This document shows, one piece after another, positions 11,129 to 22,288 of a stretch of DNA of 64,000 nucleotides. The stretch is taken from NCBI GenBank assembly GCA_964553745.1, contig CAZKLD010000005.1, positions 60,277 through 124,276 on the forward strand, read 5' to 3'. Made by a program: the position numbers and the translations under genes. This DNA is from STC-113 sp964553745 (lineage in GTDB: Bacteria; Patescibacteriota; Gracilibacteria; BD1-5; UBA2023). Position 1 is the first letter of the stretch, and every line of letters begins with the position of its first letter. Below the pieces are notes generated by a model. The model did no database searches. It saw nothing but the letters and a program-made list of their open reading frames with translations, and was not told where the DNA came from.

Positions 11129-12862
11129 TTACACAGCCTCTTCATAGCATTTCTCGCAATATATCTTCTCTTTCTTATCGGGTGAATAGGTGGTGCTTAT
11201 TTTGCTTCCGCATTTGTCGCATTGCCTGTCATGGAGCACTCTGGGATTCCTGAGCTTCATCCTGTCGAGATGCCTCTCATCGGGATGCTTTTTCGGTATC
11301 GGAAGATTATTGAGCCGATAGAAATCCAGCTCCTGTTTCACAATCCTGAATGGCTTATTTGTTACTTCGCACTCTACTGCCCAATTGAGTATATCGTCGG
11401 GCACTTCAGAGATATTTTGCGGAAGCTTCGATGCTGGAATCACTTTTGAGACTTGAGGCAGCGGGTTCTCGTAAGTCGACCATTTGAACCTGGCGTTATC
11501 CTTGTCAATGGGAAAATATTCCATCGCAACAGTTTCATTGTATCCGAATGGGCTTATCGATGAAGGGAAGAATTCTCACCATTCTCAAGTTTTCTTCATG
11601 TGTTCGATAATCTTTGGAACCAGCTCTTCGTACTGCTCTTTCGAATATTGTTTGTTCAATATGCAGTATTGTTTTCAGATCATGCTTATGCATCAGAAGA
11701 TGTCAGAGCAATTATTGTAGATATTATTGGAATACATTATGTTCCTGCAATTTCAGACGACAATATTCGAAAAAAGTATATCAGATCATCCGACTCAGAT
11801 TACATGCGAATAATAAATCTTGTCCAATCATCCTATTCAGAAGCCCGCCACATCATAAGAATTGCTCAAGTCATGCATTCAAAAGCAATATTTGCAGTTT
11901 TCTGAATTATATATCTCATAGGATGATTCTATGTTCTTGGAATCATAGATGTAATTTCAGCTTATGTTTTCTGAATTAAGCGAAATCATTGATTTTTTCG
12001 GATAATCCAAGGATCTGTTGAAATCAATCTTCTCGCGGCATAACCTGGCAATCTCGAGCATATATTCCTCTTTGGAGTATGCCTTATTGAAAATGTGATA
12101 TTCCTTGTTCCTCAGATTCACGCATCAGAAGCAGTTTTTGCATCATATGCAGCTATCGCAGCCATAGCATTCAGAGCAATCCCTGGAATTAGTTACATAA
12201 AAGCATTTATAGCAATTCTCGGCTCAGACTGACTGATAGCACATCCGGGATCTATGGGTGGAATGGCAATCGATGCAATTTTCATTTTCAGTAGAGGATG
12301 TGAGATTCATACAATCCTTGTTGAAATCAGAATCAAATATGAGATAGCAATTCTTGTTGGATCCTGCAAAATTCGTATATGCGGAATTCTCGTCTTTTGT
12401 GAAGTCTGTTATGAGTGAAACAATGGGAACCCTATGATAGAGCTCGTCGAATTGCTTAAAAAAAGTCTTTGAGAAATCAAAATCCATTCCATAATCCAGC
12501 GGATCCCACCTGTCAGACCACCATTCTTCCTGTGAATAGATCGTGTACGGCTTGTCCGGAGAATAGATAGATACCATGCTTTTGCCTGTGGCATCGCATG
12601 TTCTCTTGTAAAGGAATCTCTCATTCCTGAATGACAATCTCTTCTGCTGCCTGCAATCGGGGCATAGCTGAGGCGGGGGGATAAGATATTTGAACTTTCA
12701 ATTTCATAAATCAATTATTCATTTTTCCTCTCAGTTCTCAATTCTCAGTTCTCAATTCTTCTGAAAAATCGGAGAAATCTTATCGTAGAATTCCGTATCT
12801 TTCTGAGTTATGTTGAATTCTCTTCAGCAAGAGCAGATTTTGGTTTCCATTATGGTCTCCAT
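11129..12862 (-). CDS. Cys-rich zinc-ribbon paralog E
   Basis: A 577-aa paralog. It has N-terminal CSCGREF, then a long SPIF loop insertion rich in Asn, Gly and Glu (minus-strand reading of about 12697-12760). CPDCRQQKRLSFRNERFLY, SIYSPDKPYTIY and EWWSDRWDPLDYG follow, then the Cys-rich centre and an intact ribbon (CDKCGSK ... YCEKC). The start at 12862 is used by homology with paralog B; a second ATG 12 bases downstream is also possible. Confidence 0.74.
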
Positions 12863-12890
12863 GTAAGGGGATGGTTAATATTATAACTTG

Positions 12891-12917
12891 AGACAAGGCA
12901 ATGCCTTGTCTGTACGG
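12891..12917. repeat. intergenic palindromic repeat, copy 2
   Basis: GAGACAAGGCA / TGCCTTGTCTGTACGG, the same palindrome as at 11093-11117. It sits between paralogs E and F and includes one more arm base pair. Confidence 0.75.
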
Positions 12918-12925
12918 GAAAGGCA

Positions 12926-14611
12926 TTATGTCACAGCCTCTTCATAGCATTTTTCGCAATAGATTTTCTCTTTCTTTTCAGGAGAATAGGTTGTGCTTAT
13001 TTTGCAGAGGCACTTGTCGCATTCCCTGTCATATAATCTTCGCGGATTCCTGAGTCATACTCTAGCCTTATGCCTTTCATCAGGATGTTTTGTCGGTATC
13101 CGGTAACCGTTCTTCCTATAAAAGTCCAGCTCTTTTTTTATTATTCTGAAAGGCTTTCCGGTTACTTCGCATTCTATAGCCCAATTCAATATATCATCTG
13201 GAATATCGGAAATGTTTTTAGGAAGTTTTGAAGCTGGAATTATCTTGGTCACATCAGGTTTCGGATTCTCAAATATTGACCATTTGAAAATTTTATCATC
13301 GCGGTCGATCGGATAATATTCCATTCCGACAGTCTCATTATATCAGAACGGGCTTACCCATGTAGGGAAGAACTCTCACCATTCTCACGTTGATTTCATG
13401 TGTTCTATGATTTTCGGCACCATATTCTCATACTCTTCTTTCGAATATTGCTTGTTGAGGATGCAGTATGAGGAGTTCCTCATGCTCACGCATCCGAACA
13501 GATTCGAACAATTCGGGTAGCAGAAATAGCAATAGAATACATCCTTTATGTTATCGTATGTTTCAGCGGAGAAAAGCACTTTTGTAGAATTTATTCAGAT
13601 TGCCGATCATTCATAGCATAGCTCTATTTCCTGCCCCCAAAAAGTTATATCCTGGCAGTTTTTGGAATTTCAGACTATGAATGTTGAGTTTTTGATGTTT
13701 TCAGAGTCGTAAATATCATAAGAATTCTCAACATTTCTAGAATTGACTATATTATCTCAAACTGCATTCTCAGAAGATATGATCTTGGCGAACTTATACG
13801 GAGAATTCTTTGCAAGCTCAGCGAATCAGGATTCGATATCTTCTTTGCTCAATCTGGAAGAAAGCTCTTCAAATTCTTCTTTTGAATATTCTTTATTGAA
13901 GATATGGTACTTTTTGTTGATCAGATTCAAGCATCCGATACAATTCGAGCATCCTTTGCAGAATCTGGAAAAGGTGCATTCTGAGCAATTCTCGCACTCA
14001 TAAAGATGACTTGATTTATAGATTCATATTGAGTTGACGCATTCGTAGCATTCCTCGGAGTCTCTTAACGATAAGGAGTCTATGATTCATTTTGAACCAT
14101 AAATGTCTTCTGAATAATACACGTCCTCAACGCCCACGATATTATTAGAAAGATAAGCATTTTTCACTGCATTTGCGCCATTGACGTAATCGGCATTTTC
14201 CAGAGTCGATTCTATGACTGCCAGATGAGGCAGGGGAACTTCTCTCAGGAGCTCATCATATTGTTCGAAAAAGCTTCTTGTGAAATCGAAATCCCTAGAA
14301 TAATCCTTCGGATCCCATTTTCCTCCTTCGAATTCCTTTACATGATAGACTTTGTATGGCTTATCGGGCGAGAACATGGATATGATGTTTTTCCCGGATG
14401 CGTCGCAAGTCCTCCTGTACATATTCCTCCTGTTCCTCCATGCAAGCCTTCTCTGATTCCTGCAATCAGGACAAAGAGTAGGCGATGGAATTCAATATTT
14501 CACTCAGCCTAGAATCGGGGAAATCTTATCCAGAAATTCCATGTCTTTTTCCGTAATGCTGAATTCTGCTCAGCAAAGGCATTTTTTGATTTCAATATTT
14601 TTATCCGGCAT
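12926..14611 (-). CDS. Cys-rich zinc-ribbon paralog F
   Basis: A 561-aa paralog with N-terminal CLCGAEF and CPDCRNQRRLAWRNRRNMY. The WW-S-D block is altered (EFEGGKWDPKDYSRDFDF), the Cys-rich centre is poorer in Cys than in other copies, and the terminal ribbon is intact. No palindromic insert: the site reads EYYPIDRDDKIFKWS, which shows the ancestral uninterrupted form of the loop. Confidence 0.74.
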
Positions 14612-14640
14612 ATTTTTTATTTATTAATGATTTTTAAAGC

Positions 14641-15501
14641 TTATACGAATGCTTCAGGATTCGATTGCCTATTGAAAGTGTTGAATCCGAAAAAATCCTC
14701 TGTTCAGGATGAAAAGGGAACTCTCATTGCTTGTTCTTTGTATCAGCAATCCAGAAGCACCTGCTCATTCTCTTTTGAATATTTAACGATATATATCTCT
14801 CAATTTGAGTTAACAAAAGCCATGACCCAGCTATTGGAATAATATTTTCAGATGTTTTTCGAGTCGGTCAGAGGCTCTCATATGAAATCTGTTACCGAAT
14901 CATAATAGAATTTTTTCTTAGGATGGAATTGGCTCGTATATTCGATTCAGTTTACGCACATTGATATTGATCTGTCAAAAGGATAGTCATTCTTAATTCA
15001 AGATATTTCTCAGATCCGCTTGAAATTTTCCATAGTCTTAGATTTATTCCTTTCGATATGTTCATAAACTTTTTTTTCAACTTTATAGATAGATTTCATC
15101 TCAAGCTTTCAATAATCATTTATTATGTTTCCCATGAGGTATTCATAAAGCTGATTTTGAGATATGTATTTCTTCCCTGCTGCACTTAGGCGATATTTTT
15201 CAAGCACCTCTCACATATCAGCATGATTCTGCATCCTGTTTCTTTCGTTGGTTTGTGTAAAAGGCAAAAGATAAACCATTCAATTATCAATTACAAGAAA
15301 ATCCTTACATCAATCCTCCCTTCTGATGAATGAGCAAATGTTGTCTTCCTGGAAATCTTCACCGAAAATATCCTGCGCCCTCAGTGCCAATAGCTTTGAG
15401 CAGCTTAATATTTGCCTATAGAAATTATTTTCCATAGATTCGCAACTCTCTGCATTTGTTATCGGGGATCCATTTTCTGAATCAAGTACGTTCGTTGTCA
15501 T
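14641..15501 (-). CDS. hypothetical protein inside the Cys-rich array
   Basis: A 286-aa soluble protein, UGA=Gly, not related to the flanking paralogs. It has no signal peptide or membrane segment, an acidic N-terminus with isolated Cys residues, and a basic helical middle (KSIYKVEKKVYEHIERNK). A C-terminal part contains SNSWVMAFVNSNGEIYIVKYS, which looks like beta strands. No family was recognised. It lies between paralogs F and G on the same strand, 29 bases from F's start, so it may be part of the same transcript. Confidence 0.6.
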
Positions 15502-15523
15502 AGATTAATTTTTAATGATAAAT

Positions 15524-17296
15524 TTAAGCCAATTCATTGTTATAGCACTCCTCGCAATATATGATTGCCTGTCATGGTTCATAAGTTGTCTGGATGCCTT
15601 TGTTGCAGTTTGTACAATTTACATCGTTGAGTTTGCGACCGTTCCTTATCCTCATCCTGTCCATATGCCTCTCGTCGGGGTGCTTACGCGGAATCGGCAG
15701 GGAATGTCTGCGGTAGAATTCGAGCTCTGATTTGAGAATCCTGAATGGTTTTCATGTGACCTCGCATTCGACTGCCCAATTGATTATGTCATCCGGGATA
15801 TCTTTGATGTTTTCTGGAAGCTTGGACGCGGGGATTATTTTCGTGACATCAGGCTTGGGATTCTCATAATCGGACCAATTGAAGATGGCTTTGCCATCAG
15901 CAGAGATGTTGCGCGCAACATCTCTGCGTTCAATCGGGAAATATTCCATCGCAACAGTCTCATTGTACCCGAACGGACTTAATGAAGAAGGGAAGAATTC
16001 TCACCATTCTCCGGTCTTTCTCATATGCTCGATTATCTTTGGGACCAAGGTTTCATATTCCTCTTTCGAATATTGCTTATTGAGTATGCAATATTCTGCA
16101 TTCCTCAGGCCTACGCAACCGAACAGGTTAGAGGTATTGTAACATGATTCGCAATAGTAGATATCCTTGGAATTTGTGAATGTCACACAGAAAGCATTAT
16201 GGAATTCATTCATTCATATCGCGACTCATTCGTATACGAACTGATTTCCACCTCATCACATGCAGCAATCGAGGATATCATGAGATTTTTCCTGTTCGAA
16301 TGAATAAGATACATCTTGGCAATCTGCGATGAATGAGGATTTCTTTATGTCGCGGGAGTTCCTGATATAATCATAAGTCGCTACTCATTCATTTGAAAAG
16401 GCATTCAGGGCTCTTCTGGGTTTTGACAGCAAGTGCCCTCTTATCATTTTTTCCAGTTCAGACTTATCCAAAGATTTGAGCCTGGCAATTTCTGTTTCAT
16501 ATCCTTCTGGAGAAAAAGGCTTATTGAATATATGATAGCTCTTATTGACAAGATTTACGCATCAGAAGCAATTGTCGCATCATTCGCAGAAATAAAGGTA
16601 AGAGGAGTCTCTGCATCAGAATACATGGAAACTGTGCGTCAGATTCCTGCATCACGAGCAGGTCACAACTTCATATATGTCCTCAGACTGGTTGACCTGA
16701 AGGCAATCAATTGCATTCTTGCAGTCTCTTATATTCCTAGAATAAAAGCTCTTCTCATTATCTCTTCAAGAAGCGATCAGGTAGCAATCTTTAGAGTACA
16801 TTGCAAAATTTGTATATTCGCTATTCTCGTTGCTCATGCCTCCCACGCATACCTTTGGGACCGCTCTGAACAGCTTTTCCCATTGTCCGAAAAAGCTTTC
16901 ATTGAAATCGAAATCCCTAGAATAATCTTTGGGATCCCATTTGTCAGACCACCATTCATCGATGCTGTATACGGTATTATCCTTATCGGGAGAATACATT
17001 GAAATTATGCTTTTTCCGGTAGCGGCGCATTTTCACTTATACAGATGCCTTTCATTCCTGAATGATAATCTCCTCTGCAATCTGCAATCAGGACACAGTT
17101 TGGGTGTGGGAATCTGATATCTGACCATTCAATTTCATAAATCAACGATTCATCCGTTTCCTCATTTGGCAGTTCCTATCTCTCAATCCTTTTGAAAAAT
17201 CGGAGACATCTTATCATAAAATGCCATATCCTTATCGGAGATCTCGAATTCCGCTCAGCATCTGCAAATTTTTTTCTCAACAACGATTTCTTCCAT
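15524..17296 (-). CDS. Cys-rich zinc-ribbon paralog G
   Basis: A 590-aa paralog with both kinds of insertion. The Gly-rich loop at SPIF follows CRCGAEFEISDKDMAFYDK. The double palindrome at 15884-15925 is read as R-D-V-A-R-N-I-S-A-D-G-K-A-I-F. The core blocks CPDCRLQRRLSFRNERHLY, MYSPDKDNTVY and EWWSDKWDPKDYSRDFDF are intact, and the terminal ribbon (CTNC ... YCEEC) is present. The start at 17296 is 18 bases beyond the end of paralog H. Confidence 0.75.
15884..15925. repeat. double palindrome inserted in frame in paralog G
   Basis: GATGGCTTTGCCATC (15884-15898) plus AGAGATGTTGC / GCAACATCTCT (15902-15925). Relative to paralog B the second unit has C to T and G to A changes in opposite arms, so the stem is kept. 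Confidence 0.8.
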
Positions 17297-17313
17297 GTCT
17301 ATTTGAATTAAGA

Positions 17314-19029
17314 TTATATGGATTTGTTATAGCATTCTTCGCATAAAGCTATCACTTTGCTTTCAAGAGAAAAAGCGGTTTTGATGTCTTTGAAACATTC
17401 TGCACAATTCCTATCATTGAGTTTTCTGGGATTTCGGAGCCGCATCCTGTCCATATGCCTCTCGTCGGGGTGCTTACGCGGAATCGGCAGCGAATGTTTC
17501 CGATAGAATTCAAGCTCTGATTTGACAATTCTAAAAGGTTTTCAGGTGACATCGCACTCTATCGCCCAATTTATGATATCATCGGGAATATCGGATATAT
17601 TTGAAGGAAGTTTCGAAGCCGGGATGATTTTCGTCACATCAGGCTTCGGATTCTCAAAGTCTGACCAGTTGAAGATGGCCTTGCCATCTGTAGAGATGTT
17701 GCGTGCAACATCTCTACGTTCGATCGGAAAATATTCATTGGCCACTGTCTCATTATATCAGAACATCGATACCGAAGCAGGAAAGAATTCTCACCATTCC
17801 CCAGTCTTTCTCATATGCTCGATTATCTTTGGCACCAGAACTTCATATTCCTCTTGAGTATATTGCTTATTGAGAATGCAATATGATTTTCATCTTAGGC
17901 CCACGCATCAGAAGCAATTGTTCGAGCCGTAGATGCAGAATTGCGAGTAGTACACGTTTGATACGTTTTCCCAGCAATTATCAGTGAAGAGGCAATGGTT
18001 CGCATTAAGTCAAGTCGCGCTTGTCTCATAGCAATTCTCGACATTATTTCATATTATGCATGCATCCATGCTATTCTTTGTCGGAGCTCTCAAGTCATAA
18101 CAATATTTCAGATTCTCTCATCCGACGATATCATAGCAAAAATGTGAATTTACAGAATCATGTATATTGTCTCAGCTGCAGTCCTCAGAATTCACTATAG
18201 TCGCAAATTTATGCGGATTTTTTTCAATCAGTTTTTCAAATTCCTCCTTTACGGATTTCGCATCAGGCCTAAATTCGGAAATCTTTTTCTCGTATTCGTC
18301 TTTGGAATATTTCACATTGAAAATCTCATATTCAGCGTTCCTTAGGCCTACGCATCAGAAGCAATTTTTGCATCAGATGCAATCTTTGCAGAGGATGCTG
18401 TCAGAGCAATCCGAGCACTCTCTCAGATATGAGCATTTGAAGCAATTATGGCTGTCGATGCACTCGTAGCAGTCAGTGCTATCATAAATCTTAAGGCAGT
18501 CGATCGCATTCACACACTTCGACATTCATTTTGAGTAGAAGCAATTCTCGGAGAAAACTGAATTGTAGCATAAGTAGCAATTCTTCAGTCATGTCGTTTG
18601 GTTGCAATAATCTGAATTTTCCGGGATATTATTGACGATGCTCAGTTTCGGCACACTTAGGATAAGCTCCTTGAATTGTTCGAAAAAGTCCCTTGAGAAA
18701 TCAAAATCTTTGCCATAGTCGATGGCATCCCATTTGTCAGACCACCATTCAGCTGGTTCGTATATCACGAATGGCTTGTCAGGCGAGTAGCATGAGATTA
18801 TGTTCTTGCCGGTAGCATCGCATGTGTTCTTATAAAGGCTTCTTTCATTCCTCCATACCAGACGTCTCTGCTGCCTGCAATCAGGGCAAAGTGTCGGCGC
18901 CGGGATATGGAATTTAGCTCAATTTATCACGGGAGAGACCTTATCGTAGAATTCCAGATCCTTATCAGTTATTTGAAATTTTAAATTGCATGATTTGCAA
19001 GTTTTTGTTTCAACTGTATTTTCTACCAT
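17314..19029 (-). CDS. Cys-rich zinc-ribbon paralog H
   Basis: A 571-aa paralog. It starts TKTCKSCNLKFQITDKDLEFY, has CPDCRQQRRLVWRNERSLY, the EWWSDKWDAIDYGKDFDF block, and one of the most Cys-dense central regions (CTDCYEC, CSDCSDS, CKDCIGCKNCFGC). The C-terminal ribbon is present (C-A-E-C near its start, CEECYN at its end). It carries the double palindrome at 17674-17716 in frame. The SPVF loop is short. Confidence 0.75.
17674..17716. repeat. double palindrome inserted in frame in paralog H
   Basis: GATGGCCTTGCCATC (17674-17688) and TAGAGATGTTGCG / TGCAACATCTCTA (17691-17716), the longest and best paired copy in the array. Confidence 0.8.
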
Positions 19030-19169
19030 ATTTAATTAGTTACTATTAATGTGACTTGATATTAATTATTTTGCATGCTTCTTATTGTTTCACTGTCAGA
19101 ATATATCTATTTATAATGTATTTTAGCCTGAGTTTAAGCCATAAATATATGTCGATAGCTTATGACGAA

Positions 19170-20750
19170 TTATATTTTGGGAAATTTCTGCATTCTTCAC
19201 AAATGCCTTTCATCAGGATGAAGAGTTGGAATCGGCAAGTTGTGTTCGCGATAGAATTCTAGCTCTTGTTTGATTATCCTAAAAGGCTTCTTTGTATTTT
19301 CGCACTCGATAGCCCAATTAAGGATATCATCTGGTACATCTCAAATATTTTGAGGGAGTTTTGAGGAGGGGATAATCTTGGATACTTCCGGTCTGGCGCT
19401 CTCATAATCTAACCAGTTGAATACGGTCTTCCCGTCTGCTATGCGATTCATCGCATCTGCACGTTCAATAGGGTAATACTCCATAGCCACAGTCTCATTG
19501 TATCCGAAAGGGCTTATAGAAGCCGGAAAAAATTCTCACCACTCTTTCTGCATCATCATGTGTTCTATTATTTTCGGCAAAAGCTCAAGATATTCCTCTT
19601 TCGAATATTGCTTATTCAGTATGCAATATTCCTTGTTGCTAAGTCCGACGCATCAGAATAAGTTAGAGCAATTGAAGCAATATTGTGAATAATAGACATT
19701 GCTGAGTCATAATGACAGGAAGACTCACATGCTGGAATTCACTTTTTCGAATCAGATCGATTCATAAACCAGAGATGTCTCATATGCCTGAAAATTTATA
19801 TCATACGAATCCTTCATATCCATAAAATATCCGACATACTTGCAATCCTGAGCATCGGATCAGTCTTCTCACGCAATGATGTTCTTGCTGTTTTTGAGAT
19901 CATGTCAAGTGCAATTATCGCAATTCAGATTGGGCGTGGATTGCAACAGATACTTATCTTTGAATTTTTTCGCTTCAGCCTTAAAATCCAAATTCTTGAG
20001 AGCATTCTCGAATTCATCTTTTGTAACTTGAATGTTGTTCACGCAATATGACTGATTTTCCATATTCTCGCAATTTATGCAATATCTGCATCATTTGAGA
20101 TTGAAGGAAAAATAGCAATCATTGCAATCTTCCAGATACTTCGAATATTGGCAGTTGTAGCATTTCGCTGATTTTATGAGCTCATAGCAATTTTCGCTTT
20201 TGTTGACATTAGAGCAGTCGATAAGGCTCTTCGAATCGAATATCCATCTTGAATATAGGCATTTTTCATTGTTGGAGGAAAGGAAAATCATGTAGCTGTC
20301 CTTGTTTCATGCTCATCAATTCGTATATTCGCTATTTTCAGCATTCATAACAACTACGCTGAGTTTTGGCACTGCTTCTAGCAGTTCTCAGAATTGAGCG
20401 AAAAAGCTCCTTTTGAAATCCATGGTTTTTCAATAGTCAAGGGCGTTCCATCTGTCAGACCACCATTCATCTTGGTGATAGACTATTCATTTGGTTTCGG
20501 GGCTGTAGATCGAAATCATTGATTTTCCTGTGGCGTCACAATTCCTCTTGTATAGGTTCCTCTCATTCCTACAAGCCATTCTGCGCTGTCTTCTGCAGTC
20601 AGGGCATAGCGTAGGAGCCGGAATGGAAAATTTTACTCAATCGATTACGGGGGAGGCTTTATCGTAGAATTCCAAATCTTGTGAAGTGATATCGAAACTA
20701 ATTCAGCACATCTTGCATTTTTTAGTTTCTGAAACTTGCTCTTGAACCAT
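19170..20750 (-). CDS. Cys-rich zinc-ribbon paralog I, lacking the C-terminal ribbon
   Basis: A 526-aa paralog and the first gene of the array in the direction of transcription. It starts TKKCKMCGISFDITSQDLEFY, followed by CPDCRRQRRMACRNERNLY and a Cys-rich centre. After LPIPTLHPDERH it ends with a short tail (LGRMQKFPKI), so it lacks the terminal ribbon, as paralog C does. An eroded palindrome occurs at 19423-19460. The 300 bases upstream hold the likely promoter and an inverted repeat. Confidence 0.72.
19423..19460. repeat. degenerate palindromic insert in paralog I
   Basis: Weakly paired ACGG...CCGT unit followed by GATGCGATTCATCGCATC-like arms (one base lost), at the same protein position as the inserts in A, B, G and H. 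It looks like an older, decaying insertion. Confidence 0.55.
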
Positions 20751-20959
20751 TTCTCGTTATATAAGAGAATAAAATAAAAATATGTCAATAATTTACCATA
20801 ATTTTTATTTTTGTTCAAATTTTGTTGCCTTGATTATAAGTTTTTCTTCCTAAAGTAAAACACAAAATTGCACAGTTGTAAATATATACTTGATTTATCG
20901 CTTGAAATAAATAAAATATTACTGTGCATATATGTGCACAACATATACCCCGAGTTATA

Positions 20960-21060
20960 AATTATAAGTTAGAAATTATAAGTTAATACTGTCCTTGAAA
21001 ATATAATTAATACTAACGCCTTAACCTATAACTCAAAACTTATAACTTCTAACTTATAAA
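20960..21060. repeat. long imperfect inverted repeat upstream of a TrmB-like gene
   Basis: Arms around 20960-20993 and 21024-21060 are made of repeated TTATAAGTTAGAA-type units in opposite orientation. They lie between the start of the Cys-rich array (minus strand, 20750) and the TrmB-like gene start at 21062. It could be a regulator-binding region or a decayed mobile repeat; related TTATAACTTATAACTT units occur at 25004-25027. Confidence 0.5.
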
Positions 21061-21061
21061 A

Positions 21062-21844
21062 GTGGAATTCTCTTTTTTTGAAAAGCTTGGACTCACGAAG
21101 GCTCAATTTGAGATATATACGAACCTTTACAGATTATGAAGCCAACCAGCATCCATAATCGCAAAGCAGCTCTGACTTGAGCGTACAAAAGTATATAGGA
21201 ATCTTGTTTCCATGGCCAAATTATGAATAGTTAAAAAGGCTACCAAGAATGGGATTCAGGTCTTCTTCATAAAAGATATCTGAGATTTTTCCAGATTTGT
21301 GGACAAGCGGATAGAGAGCCTTGAATATATAGAGAAGAACAAGATGAGGATTCTTGATGAAATCCAGAAGACAAAGCTCGAGACTGCAAATCTGCCTAAG
21401 ATAAGCATCTATGACAGTTCTGAATGAGTCTGAAGCATCTTTGACGATATCCTCACCAATATCAGAACCCAGAAACTCCTTACCATAAGGATGTTCGCAT
21501 CGAATACGTACTTGGAGCAAAATGAGAATATAAAGGCTGAGGAATTCGCTAAGAAGTTCTTTGATACTTTAGCAAAGGATAAGATACATACCGATACTTT
21601 CATCTGATCCGGGAATCTTATAATGGAAAGGATAGACACTTATTTCGATACGCAGAATATTTGAGAGCTTCCTGCAACCCAATCAAGCATCAATATCATA
21701 CTGGTATGAAAAACCACTTACATAATAATATACAACAAGACTCCGCAATGAATCAAGATCGAGAATGAGAATCTTGCAGACGCCATGCACATACTTTTTG
21801 ATGTGGCGAAGAAATATAATGATCTCTTGGATAAAAAGAGTTAG
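21062..21844 (+). CDS. TrmB-family transcriptional regulator
   Basis: A 260-aa protein with GTG start, UGA=Gly. The winged helix FFEKLGLTKAQFEIYTNLYR, QPASIIAKQLGLERTKVY is very close to the protein at 196 (QPASIVAKYIGFERTYTY). The effector domain shares the MFASNT segment and the TFIGSGNLIMERI stretch. It is divergently oriented to the Cys-rich array with about 310 bases between, a common arrangement for a regulator and its target. No SD is visible upstream of the GTG; translation may be leaderless or use a downstream start. Confidence 0.78.
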
Positions 21845-21853
21845 ATTTGATTT

Positions 21854-21881
21854 TTGACAAACGCCCCCTTTTCTTTATATT
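21854..21881 (+). promoter_or_regulatory. sigma70-like promoter of standard-code cassette
   Basis: TTGACA (21854-21859), 16-base spacer, TATATT (21876-21881), 50 bases before the ATG at 21931. The 56.5-kb cassette has a promoter of the same layout. Confidence 0.7.
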
Positions 21882-21930
21882 GAATTTTGCGTTTTCAGTT
21901 TTGAAGCGACAAAGAAAAGGGGAGAAGAGA

Positions 21931-22269
21931 ATGCTTGAAAAAATCCGTTTGTCTGATGTGCCTAAAATCAAAGAGCTTCAACCGATGGCCAGGAGGTACC
22001 CAGGAAGGGGGCAGATGTTCTTGTTTTCGAAAAAAAAGAGTGAACATGACAGGAAGGTCTACGAATATGTAAAAGAAACCCTCGTTCCGCTCTTCAGCTT
22101 CCACCAGATAGGCCAAAAAATTGAGTTCTTCGACCTTGATGGAAGGCTGCTCTTGAATCATAATGCCCATCCGGTAAGACCGTTCGGCAACTTGCCTGAG
22201 GCGATAATCGGCACGCGTACGCCAGATTACGATAATCTGCCATATTACGAGCCGGAAGCCGACGAATGA
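21931..22269 (+). CDS. hypothetical protein of a standard-code cassette
   Basis: A 112-aa soluble basic protein (MLEKIRLSDVPKIKELQPM at the start), with a strong purine-rich ribosome site (AAGGGGAGAAGAG) directly before the ATG. It has no internal UGA and ends at UGA (22267). It is richer in GC than the surrounding native genes and has no recognised family. A hairpin terminator interrupted by an assembly gap follows. If read by the host code, translation would run on into the gap. Confidence 0.6.
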   Translation: MLEKIRLSDVPKIKELQPMARRYPGRGQMFLFSKKKSEHDRKVYEYVKETLVPLFSFHQIGQKIEFFDLDGRLLLNHNAHPVRPFGNLPEAIIGTRTPDYDNLPYYEPEADE

Positions 22270-22288
22270 TTTCGAGTTTTCTCTAGAC

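Noticed and set aside
16433..17002. A 189-codon open frame on the plus strand
   Set aside because: Antisense shadow of paralog G; similar shadows occur in the other paralogs at the same relative position.
3239..20750. CaiB/BaiF CoA-transferase assignment for the Cys-rich paralogs
   Set aside because: No CoA-transferase motif or fold signs are visible; the sequences are dominated by Cys pairs.
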